Positions 55,241 to 64,000 of a stretch of 64,000 bases of DNA are shown here, in pieces (within the stretch, counting starts at the first letter, position 1; each line of letters starts with the position of its first letter). The DNA lies in NCBI GenBank assembly GCA_030272155.1, contig CP126196.1:2542001-2606000 (forward strand), written 5' to 3'. This stretch comes from Tetradesmus obliquus. Taxonomy: Eukaryota; Chlorophyta; Chlorophyceae; Sphaeropleales; Scenedesmaceae. The notes beneath the pieces were generated by a model. The model was given only the letters and a program-made list of their open reading frames with translations. It did not search any database and had not been told where the DNA came from. Both the position numbers and the translations under genes were made by a program.

Positions 55241-56744
55241 ATCAGCAGCAGAGCTGCTGCAACTGCGGCCCCCAGCGCCTGCGTGACAGGCTGGCAGAGG
55301 CACTGCACATGTGGCCAGCGCCCGCATGCAAGACCAGCAGAGGCGCAGCGCACCTGGGCCGTCCTAGCACAGCAGGCCGGCAGACGCGCTGCACCGAATG
55401 CTGCACATTTCAATGCCTGATAGGCTGGCAGAGCTGCTATACAGGCCGCCAGGCCTGGCATGAACGACCAGCAGAGCTGCTGCTCAGGACGCCAGCCCCC
55501 AAATCCAACGCCGGTGGAGCTGCTCCACAGGCTGAAGCGCTACACTCTGAAATTTGATTCAACCCTGGCGTTTGTAGGGGTAGAGCAAGACGCATGAGGC
55601 TAGGCGGGCCCTGCCCGCACGGACAGCTGGCACAGCTGCAGTCAGCTGCTGCTGTTTGTGCAGCAATCATCCCTGCATGACCCTTGCAATGATCTGTGCT
55701 GTGCTGAACCATGCACAGAACCGTGCCGTGCCATGCCAGCTGTCCTGCAAGGCTCAGGGAATTGACTAGGTGCGTGCACACATGCACGTATGGCATTGGT
55801 TGTGGTGTTATCTGCTGCTTTGATCGGATGTGGCATCTTCTGACTTGCAGTGCACAGCTGAGATCCCGCACTGCAGATACTGCGGACAAGCAGCTGCTTC
55901 CTCTGCTCAGCAGCCAGGCTGGCTGCACGCAGCATGCGCAGCGCTGCACTCGCCAAGTGCAGCATGCGCAGCGCTGCACTCGCCAAGTGCAAGGTGTTGC
56001 ATGTGCTGATGGCTGTTGCTGCGTTGTGTTTCAGCAGCACCTGCACTTCACAAGAGCCGGTGCAGGCCTAGTGAAAGCATGCAGATATTGCTTGTTGCCT
56101 GGAAGCATGCTGGTGCTGTGCCCTGGTGGCATGCGTTTGTCCTGCAAGTACTGCAAGTGTTGATGTCCAGTGACTGTCAGCAGCCCTCCAGGCTCATGCG
56201 CGACGTGCATGTAGAGCAATAACAGTCTATTACGTGTAAGATATCATGGAAGATAGTGTTTGTGCAGCTGTATACGCCTTGAAGACCTGTGGCTTGCTTG
56301 GCAACTGTTGCTGCTTGTACTGCACAACACAAAGCAGCTGGTGGACTGCATGCGCTGCAATGAGTCTCTGTGGTTTCAGCACTGACTCGAGTAGCTTGAC
56401 TGCGAACTTTAGAGCCGGGAGGGTAAGACGATGGGTGAAATCTTGAACACTGTGTCGATGACAGCAGCAGTTGCAAGGTGCAGGCGACTGGAAAGTAGTG
56501 CGCCAAAACTGCATTCGTGTGAGTCACGTACAAATCACGTAGCAGCGTATGCATCAGAAAATGCATTGAAGAGAAGATCATCGCCAGTTCGCTGGTTACT
56601 CACTCATCTTTGCCGGCTGCTCACACTGACGCTTCAGTTGCTGCCAATCTCTCATCGTGCGAGAGACTTCAGCACGCGCTGGACGCGCAACGCATACCTT
56701 TATTCGTGTTTTGATTGAAATTCGGTTGTGTAGTCACGGCCACC
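55241..56744. other. Intergenic region before the GlyRS gene
   Basis: This should hold the 3' UTR of the alginate-lyase-like gene and the promoter of the GlyRS gene. I see a 30-bp tandem duplication and no recognisable gene. Confidence 0.5.
55929..55990 (+). repeat. 30-bp unit, two copies
   Basis: GCAGCATGCGCAGCGCTGCA plus CTCGCCAAGT occurs twice head to tail, identical, with a third partial start. Noncoding context. Confidence 0.9.
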
Positions 56745-58467
56745 ATGGCACCGGAACTGGAGCAGGCAATTGCTGCAGCGCAGGCTGCTGTGCAGCAGCA
56801 GGGCGACACTGTTCGCTCTCTGAAGGCCAGCCTGAAGGATGGAAACGCACAGCAGAGCCAAGTGGAGGAGGCCATCCAGAAGCTGCAGCAGCTGAAGCTG
56901 GAACTGTCAGGTGAACAGCAGCAGCAGCAAGCTACAGCAGGCAATGTTGGATTTCCGGCCTGCACTGCACTGCACAGCAGCAACCAGTGCTTAAATAACT
57001 AGTGATTGTTTTGGTATAGTGTGTTGTGATACTCCATCAGCATGCAGCTGCATAGTTCCTTGCAATGACAGCACACCGTACAGCGGCACAGCCTGCTCTA
57101 TGTTACACACACGAGCAGCAGGGCCAGCATGGATGCAAGCTGCAGCAGCCTTTAGGCTGAAGTCAGCACAGCAACGGCACTGCAGCACGTTCTTTTGCAG
57201 ATGGTAGTTCTGCATGCACAGTATGTCCTGGTGGTTTTGGCTACAATCACCTGGGCACTGGCGCGGAGACATGGTTCCTTGTGCAGCAGTTTGCCTGGGC
57301 AGGTTATGAAGTCTGGCAACAGCCCTGCCAATTCAACTGCGGCGCTGTGCAGCACACTTGTACAGCAGCAGCAGCAGCAGCAGCAGCGGCAGCAGCTCAG
57401 TGCTGGATGTATCCAGCCACACAATGTGGCTGCAGTTGCACACAGCAGATGCATGCAAGCAGCTGACCCCACCCCGCAACCCATCTCTTCCCCAGCACTT
57501 GTGACAGCAACGTAACATGACTAAGGAGGTCTACCGCGCTGGCATGACCAAAACACATGTCAGCAACATGACGCGTCACACACAACCTAACACATACATA
57601 ACACATTTGCAACATCCTTGTAACGCCCCACAGAGCACCAGAAGGCCTACCAGGCCGCCACAGGCAAGGCCTCCAGCCAAAACAAGGAAGCCTTCCGCGC
57701 TGGGCTCACCAACGCCTACACCAATTGCATAACATACATGTAACCCATTTGTAACATTCCCAAATGCACACCTGCTGCCCGCAGAGCACCAGAAGGCATA
57801 CCAGGCTGCCACAGGCAAGGCATCCAGCCAAAACAAGGAGGCTTTCCGTGCTGGGCTGACCAACACGCTGGAGCGCCGGCTCTTCTACATCCCCAGCTTC
57901 AAGATCTACGGCAGCGTGGCAGGCTTCTATGACTATGGGCCCCCTGGCTGCGCCATCAAGCAGAACCTGACGCAGGTGGGTGGAAAGCTGCAACAGGAGC
58001 AAGAGCAGGAGCAGTTGCAGAAGCACAGCAGCGGCAGCAGCAGCCGCGGGAGCAGCAGCAGCAGCAGCGGGAGCAGCGCCAGCTTGAGTGTGAGCGCGCT
58101 CGTTTGGTGCTATGTTGTGCATAGCACCCCTGCAGCTGATAGCAGCAGTGAGCCAGCTGCATCTGCTGCCAATTGGGCAAGCAGAGCGGGCGCATGGCAG
58201 TCCGCACCAAGGGCCGTGTTTCAGCAGCAGCGCAGCAGTGCGGTCACGTGACTGCAAGACGGCAGAAAGCACAGGTGGCAGGTATGACAGAAAGGCTGAG
58301 CAGCTGAAGCAGCAGAACAAAAGCCAGCAGCAGCTCAATTGTGCGGCATCAGGTGCAGGCAGGAAATGGCGGCGAATAAATAAAACTTATTTTATTTACG
58401 GCCTTGCCGGGGCACTATGGGGCTCAGTTTGTTGGCAGACATTCTGTCAACAAGCCTAGTTGGTCTG

Positions 58468-58502
<35 letters not shown>

Positions 58503-61500
58503 TCACCAGGCGTGGCGTCAGCACTTTGTGCTTGAGGAGAACATGCTGGAGGTGGAGTGCCCCGCAGTCACGCCAGAGGTGAGAGCGGCGGCAGGGGACT
58601 TATTGGTGGCAGTACGGCAGCCTGGCAGCCGCCAATTGTGACAGCTGCTGCAGGTCGTTGTGTCTGGATGTGGTTAAATGTATCTGGTGAAGCAATCAAC
58701 AGCAGGCAGAGCTGCAGAGCAACTCGCACATTGGAACTGCATTACGTTGATCGCAGCAACAGCCACACAACAGTCACACCATTGTGCAATTGCAAAATAT
58801 GTTTACCTGCAAGTCTTGATACCGCAGGCTGTGCTCAAGGCCAGTGGCCATGTGGAGCGCTTCACTGACTTCATGGTCACTGGCAAGACCTACTACACCA
58901 CTGTGCTAACCACTCAACAAGCTTGCTGTTGACCTTGCAAACGCTGCAGGCCGTGCTGAAGGCCAGCGGCCACGTGGAGCGCTTCATCGACTTCATGGTC
59001 ACCCGCAAACTCTGCAAGCCCTACGAAACCACGCGTAACATGTACTACACCTGCTTGCCGTACACCTTGTGAAATTGCAGGCTGTGCTCAAGGCCAGTGG
59101 CCACGTGGAGCGCTTCACCGACTTCATGGTCACTGATGTCAAGACGGGCGACTGCTACCGTGCCGACCACCTGCTGGAAGCAGCTATTGAGGCAGCGCTG
59201 GAGGACACCAAGGCGCCCCTGAGCCCTGAGGCGCGCAAGGTACGACAACCTGTTGCTTTTCTGTTGTTTTTGTGTCAACTTTAGTGTTGTTGGTGTGGTG
59301 AGAGTGTGGTTCCTGGGCACATCATGATCAGCGCAGACCACCTGCTGGAGGCAGCTATTGAGGCAGCGCTGGAGGACACAAAAGCGCCCCTCAGCCCTGA
59401 GGCGCGCAAGGTGCGGGAACCTGTTACTTTTGTTTGTTAGCTGTGTTTTGTAACACATGACAAAGCACACTATGTACAGCGCAGACCACTTGCTGGAGGC
59501 AGCCATTGAGGCAGCGCTGGTTGATGTCAAAGCACTGCTTGACCCACGGCACAAGGCATGTCATCTACGTGTTGACTATGCTGCTGTGTTGACTATGTGA
59601 GGTTTTTTGATGGCATCAAACACCTTGCAGGAGGCGGAGGACTTGCGGGCGGGCGTGGGCTAGATGCGTGTCGAGGCGCTGCACTGTCGTTCGTACCATG
59701 CTGCACCCACAGTCACAACGTTGCTGCTGCTGCTTTCACATGCTAACCTCTCACCCCTCACTTGCATCCCTTGGAATGTTGAAACTTTGCAGGAGGCCGA
59801 GGACATGCTGGCGGGCGTGGGCGAGATGCGTGCCGAGGCGCTGGGCGCGGCCCTGACCAAGTTTGATGCTGCTCTGCCTGAAAACATCACCCGCTCACAT
59901 TTTTACAGCTTACGTGTCGGAGTCGAGCTTTCGTGTGCAGGATCGGCTACCCACAGGCTGTGATGCTTGCTGCTGCTGAACTCTTTGGAACCCTGCTATG
60001 AACCCTGCAGGAGGCCGAGTACATGCTGGCGGGCGTGGGCAAGATGCGTGCAGAGGCGCTGGGCGCTGCCCTCACCAACATTTGCGCTGCTCTTTCTGCC
60101 TGTAAATATCACCCGCTCACATCTCTAAATCTTACGCATTGTAGTTGCATCAATAGCAACCGTGTGCAGGATCGCCTACCCACTGTCTGTGATGCGTGCT
60201 GCTGCTGAACTCGTTGGAATCCTGCTATGAACCCTGCAGGAGGCCGAGGGACATGCTGGCAGGCGTGGGTGAGATGCGGGCCGAGGCGCTGCACTGTCCT
60301 CTGTAGGATGCTGCGTTGGCCGTCACACTGCTGCTGTCTAACCCCGAACCCCTCACTTGAATCCGTTGATGTATTGTTGCAAATTTGCAGGAGGCGGAGG
60401 ACATGCTGGCGGGCGTGGGCGAGATGCGTGCCGAGGCGCTGGGTGCTGCCCTGACCAAGTTTGGCGTGGTGGCGCCTGACACCAAGAACCCCATCAGCAC
60501 GCCCTTCCCCTTCAACCTGATGTTTAAGACCAGCATTGGCCCGCGCGGCGACCTGGTGGGGTACCTGCGCCCAGAGACGGCCCAGGTGAGATTATCTTCT
60601 CATATGCTGTGAGTTGTATGTGGTGCGCTCCATTGTTGAGCGCTGTGAGCTGTTATGTACTGTTATGGAACGGTTTGACATGTTAGCGCGCCCTTCCCCT
60701 TCAACCTGATGTTCAAGACCAGCATCGGTCCGCGCAGCAACCTGGTGGGGTACCTGTGCCCAGAGACAGCCCAGGTGAGATTGTCGAAAATTGTGCTGTA
60801 AATTGTATGTGGTGTTTGCCTTGCTGTTGAGCGCTGTGAGCTGTTATGTACTTTTGTCGTTGAGTAGCCCTTCCCCTTCAACCTGACGTTCAAGACCAGC
60901 ATCGGCCCGCGCGGGGACCTGGTGGGGTACCTGCGCCCAGAGACAGCCCAGGTGAGGGAAAGGCGCTGCAGTGGTGGATCCATAGGGCTGCCTGCTGAGT
61001 ATATCTTTAGAACAGCCTCTTTTGCCAGGTAGTGCAGATCAACTTTTGTTTTGGTGGGCTCCTACTTTTTACTTCTGGACAAGTTAAATTGCTTCGGCTA
61101 GCGGCAGATGCAAGCCTGATGAGGAATCGTTGGTGGTCTGGCGCCCTGGTGGGACACCTGCTCTGAGAGACGGGCACGCTGTGTCATCATGCCTTGTGCT
61201 GTGTTGTCTCAGCATCTTCTGCGCTGCTGCGGCTGTTGATACTGTTGCTGCTGCTTCAAACTCTTCAAACCTTCTTCCGCAGGGCATCTTTGTCAACTTC
61301 CGGGACCTGCTGTACTTCAATGGCGGCAAGCTGCCCTTTGCAGCAGCGCAGATCGGCAATGCCTACAGGAATGAGATCAGCCCCCGTGCAGGCTTGCTGC
61401 GCGTGCGCGAGTTCACCCAGGTGCGTGTGTTATCATGCAAACGTTATAAGTTCTAATCTGCTGCACGTATTCTAATCTGCTGTACGTATTGGTAGCAGCA

Positions 61501-63560
61501 GCAGCAGCAGCAGCAGCAGTGCAGACAGCGCAGGCCTGCTGCGCGTGCGCGAGTTCACCCAGGCGCGGGAGCTCATGCTAATGCAATGCCATGCTACAAT
61601 TACTCTTCTGCTTGCTGTGTCAGTAGCAGCAGCAGCATTGCAGAATGGTGGCTGCTTAATGTGGGCTGCGTAACCCTGATGACAAGTGTCACCCCCAAGT
61701 ACGACATTCCGACATCCACCTTTTCCCTCACTGCTGCTGCTGCACCCTGTTCACAGGCTGAGATCGAGCACTTTGTCAACCCTGATGACAAGCGCCACCC
61801 CAAGTTTGACAAGGTGGCAGCGCTGCAGCCGCTGCTGTACTCGCGCGCCATGCAGATGGGTGAGCTGCAAGGCACCAGGCACTGCAAATTAAGCAACACA
61901 AACAGTGCCGTGCTGCGAGTATGATGTGTTTTTAAGCTTGTTGCCGTGCTCTTACTCTTTGCCACTACCATCTCAATGCTGTTGCAGTGCCCTGCATTGT
62001 GATTGCGTGCCTTTCTCAACAATGTGTGTAAGCTGTTTGCAAAAGTCAATAAGTGGCGCAGCTGCAGCCGCTGCTGTACTCGAGCGCCATGCAGATGGGT
62101 GAGCGCCCTGAAGCAGTTGTTTGCTGTTGCTGCTGCTGCTGTCCTGTGTGCGCTGCATGTGCTGTCATTGTTTATGATCGCCGTGTCACTTGCTGTTGTC
62201 GCGCCCCTCAGTCTGGTGGCATACTCAGTTGAGTGCGATTGTTTGAGCTGCCTGATCTGTCCACTTTAAAAACCTGCTGGCTGCGCAACCCAGCAGGAAC
62301 CAGCATACTGCCTTGCACACCGAAGTGATCCACCACTCATGCGTTGCTGTCAATCGTATTGTATCAACACACAATTTTGCGCAGTCAGCACTAGTGCTCA
62401 CTGGGTGTCAACACCTGCATGTGTCCCGCCAGGTGACGACAAGCAGGCGCAGGCGCTGTCGCTGGGTGACGCGGTGTCGCAGGGCATCATCGCCAACCAG
62501 ACGCTGGCCTACTTCATCGGGCGCACATGGCTCTTCTTCCTGCGCGTGGGCGTGGACCCAGCACGCATGCGCTTCAGGCAGCACCTGCAGCACGAGATGG
62601 CGCACTACGCAGGTTGGTGTGATGGTGTCTTGCTCATGTGGTATGTTGGCTGTTTCTGTGTGTATTTGCACTGTGTGTGTATCTGCGCTTCAGGCAGCAC
62701 CTGCAGCACAAGATGGCGCACTACGCAGGTGAGGGTTGCGGGATGTACTGCTACTGGTTTGTAGGATGTACTGCTGCTGTTTTGTGTGTTGGCGCTTCAG
62801 GCAGCACCGGCAGCACGACATGGCGCACTACGCAGGTCGGTGTGATGGTGTCTCTTTGTTGTACTGCCTGTGCTGCAAGGCTTATTAAATGCCGAGGTGC
62901 AAATCTTTGACGTTGTCGCCTTGTACTGCCTGCTGTCGCTTGTACTGCCTCAACTGTTGCTGCCTGTGCTGCTGCTGCTGCGCAGAGGACTGCTGGGATG
63001 CTGAGGCACACAGCTTACATTGGCATGTACTGCCCTGCCCATGCTTGTGCTGCTGCTGCTGCTGCTGCTGCGCAGAGGACTGCTGGGATGCTGAGGTGCA
63101 GTGCTTTCCTTGCTATGTACTGCCTCCCCATGCTTGTACTGCCTGTGCTGCTGCTGCTGCTGCTGCGCAGAGGAGTGCTGGGATGCTGAGGTGCAGTGCT
63201 TTCCTTGCTATGTACTGCCTCCCCATGCTTGTACTGCCTGTGCTGCTGCTGCTGCTGCTGCTGCTGCGCAGAGGACTGCTGGGATGCTGAGGTGCAGACC
63301 AGCTACGGCTGGGTGGAGTGTGCGGGCCTGGCAGACCGCAGCGCGTACGACCTGCGCGCGCACACAACAGCCAGCAAGGTGCGGCTTTCCTGAAAGTTTG
63401 CTTGCGCTGAGACTCAAGGTCCCTGCTGCTCCCCAACACACGCTTCCATACATATTTGTGTTTGAAGTTGGCAGGGCTAATCAACACCACAACACTGGCT
63501 TGTGCAGGGGGCTGCTTGCGCTGCCAGTGCACGCATACAAAGCTGCCCTGCGGTCAATGG

Positions 63561-63593
<33 letters not shown>

Positions 63594-64000
63594 CTTTGTA
63601 ACATCACTGGGTTTTTCGCTGGTGCTGCTGCTGGTGCTGCTGCAGACGGAGCTGACTGCTTACGAGAAGTTTGCGGAGCCGCGCGAGGTGGACGTGCTGC
63701 GGGTGATCCCCAACAAGAAGGAGATGGGCACAGCCTTCAAGAAGGTGCGGCGGTGGTTGCAGACACATATGGTCAGTGGTGGTGGTCGAGTTGTTGGTGA
63801 GGTCTCAGACGTGTAAGCGTGCGGCACAACAAGAAGGAGATGGGCACAGCCTTCAAGAAGGTGCGGCGGTGGCGCTGCACCGAACGAATTGGTCGTCGGC
63901 TGCTTTGGCTGCTGCAGTGTGCGGGGGCGCGGCATTTAAAATCACTGTCACTGCGCAGGTGTTGGTTGCACATCGAAGACGGCGCGTTCTCTGGTCTGTT
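56745..64000 (+). CDS. Glycyl-tRNA synthetase, eukaryotic dimeric type, with WHEP domain (3' end outside window)
   Basis: It attaches glycine to tRNA-Gly. The start is in a perfect GCCACCATGG context. Exons in phase: 56745-56910, 57785-57975, 58510-58578, 59081-59239, 60391-60585, 61283-61420, 61757-61859, 62433-62612, 63272-63378, 63646-63744; 469 residues so far, of about 650-700 expected. Exon 1 and the start of exon 2 encode a WHEP helix-turn-helix ([11 protein letters not shown]). The catalytic core follows: [25 protein letters not shown], motif 1 with [36 protein letters not shown] with PETAQGIFVNF, motif 2 [58 protein letters not shown], and [18 protein letters not shown]. All are diagnostic. 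No transit peptide is seen, so the cytosolic form is likely. Nearly every intron contains exon-edge copies, more than in any other gene here. Confidence 0.96.
57524..57712 (+). repeat. Copies of the 5' edge of GlyRS exon 2
   Basis: The exon start [20 protein letters not shown] (57785) recurs at 57632-57712 nearly unchanged and open in frame. A shorter remnant ([11 protein letters not shown]-like) is at 57524-57553. Confidence 0.93.
58830..59003 (+). repeat. Two copies of the 5' edge of GlyRS exon 4
   Basis: [18 protein letters not shown] (exon at 59081) recurs at 58830-58886 and 58950-59003, each after a GCAG acceptor. After the copied part the sequences differ but share a TACTACACC-like stretch. 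Confidence 0.95.
59331..59555 (+). repeat. Two copies of the 3' edge of GlyRS exon 4
   Basis: [20 protein letters not shown] and following codons (59160-59239) recur at 59331-59410 (almost identical, with a GTGCGG donor) and 59482-59555 (more diverged). Confidence 0.95.
59629..60320 (+). repeat. Four copies of the 5' edge of GlyRS exon 5
   Basis: [20 protein letters not shown] (exon at 60391) is preceded by copies beginning 59629, 59794, 60012 and 60239. The unit is about 150-225 bp. Adjacent copies also share the intron end (CTGCTATGAACCCTGCAG), so complete intron-exon units were duplicated. The first and fourth copies are the most decayed (stop or frame change). Confidence 0.95.
60689..60951 (+). 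repeat. Two copies of the 3' edge of GlyRS exon 5
   Basis: [20 protein letters not shown] and the PETAQ donor end (60500-60585) recur at 60689-60774 and 60867-60951. The unit is about 180 bp and includes shared intron sequence (TGAGCGCTGTGAGCTGTTAT). Confidence 0.96.
61501..61563 (+). repeat. CAG run plus copy of the 3' edge of GlyRS exon 6
   Basis: [11 protein letters not shown] (61388-61420) recurs at 61529-61563, just after a CAG run. Confidence 0.9.
61672..62101 (+). repeat. Edge copies on both sides of GlyRS exon 7
   Basis: An upstream copy at 61672-61708 matches the exon segment [13 protein letters not shown] downstream copy at 62055-62101 matches the exon end [13 protein letters not shown] with donor. 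The exon is 61757-61859. Confidence 0.88.
62687..62835 (+). repeat. Two copies of the 3' edge of GlyRS exon 8
   Basis: [14 protein letters not shown] with donor (62570-62612) recurs at 62687-62728 and 62791-62835. Confidence 0.95.
62985..63250 (+). repeat. Three copies of the 5' edge of GlyRS exon 9 in 95-bp units
   Basis: EDCWDAEVQ (exon at 63272) is preceded by copies near 62985, 63073 and 63168. Each lies behind a (CTG)n-CGCAG acceptor and is followed by the same TGCTTTCCTTGCTATGTACT-like intron sequence. The unit length is about 95 bp. Confidence 0.95.
63828..63866 (+). repeat. Copy of the 3' edge of GlyRS exon 10
   Basis: [15 protein letters not shown] (63711-63755) recurs at 63828-63872 with no visible change in its core, again followed by a G-rich donor-like site. 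Confidence 0.93.

Noticed and set aside
59040-63300. GlyRS echoes as evidence of a second, collapsed gene copy or haplotype
   Set aside because: Copies are limited to exon edges, lie in order next to their own exon and differ in number per exon; a collapsed allele would give whole collinear exons. Raw-read proof is still lacking.

Overview
The window is nuclear DNA of a eukaryote, most likely a chlorophyte green alga. The class (Chlorophyceae, perhaps Sphaeropleales) is an inference from style, not proof. Genes are densely interrupted by short GT-AG introns, acceptors are nearly always CTGCAG, and CAG/CTG/GCA triplets saturate both exons (poly-Ala, poly-Gln) and intron ends. Start codons sit in GCC(ACC)ATGG contexts, TGTAA motifs follow some stops, and one 5S rRNA gene of green-plant type is present. 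No operons, CRISPR arrays, viral genes or recognisable transposon proteins were seen.

Layout. 1-1131: 3' end of a BTB-domain gene (+). 1132-4643: gene-poor, with a perfect 138-bp direct repeat and a T18G14 tract. 4644-20214: one very large gene (+) for a CYFIP/SRA1/PIR121-type WAVE/SCAR-complex subunit, inflated by Ala/Gln/Ser-rich inserts. 21984-28269: a SET-domain plus ARM-repeat fusion (+). 28270-33292: poorly coding, with a 28-bp minisatellite, a C29 tract and two weak gene candidates. 33293-37580: malate dehydrogenase (+) with a membrane-anchor-like N terminus and an Ala-rich tail. 37911-42699: secreted, probably GPI-anchored periplasmic-binding-protein-like protein (+). About 44489-44557: a near-perfect 35-bp-stem hairpin. 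44766-49429: HESO1/URT1-like terminal uridylyltransferase (minus strand). 50219-50339: 5S rRNA (+). 50652-55240: alginate-lyase-family protein (+). 56745-end: cytosolic-type glycyl-tRNA synthetase with a WHEP domain (+, cut by the window end). I checked that the exon phases join in frame across the CYFIP, SET-ARM, MDH, binding-protein, alginate-lyase and GlyRS models.

The most unusual property is shared by six unrelated genes between 23 and 64 kb. Introns next to an exon repeatedly contain one to four diverged copies of that exon's edge together with its splice site. Copies of an exon's 5' edge plus acceptor lie upstream; copies of its 3' edge plus donor lie downstream. I count more than 45 such 'exon echoes'. 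They look like short tandem duplications across exon-intron boundaries and suggest a way introns lengthen in this genome. The giant CYFIP gene shows none that I can see. The genes do not form a common pathway: they cover actin regulation, chromatin or scaffolding, central metabolism, ligand capture, RNA uridylation, polysaccharide lysis and translation.
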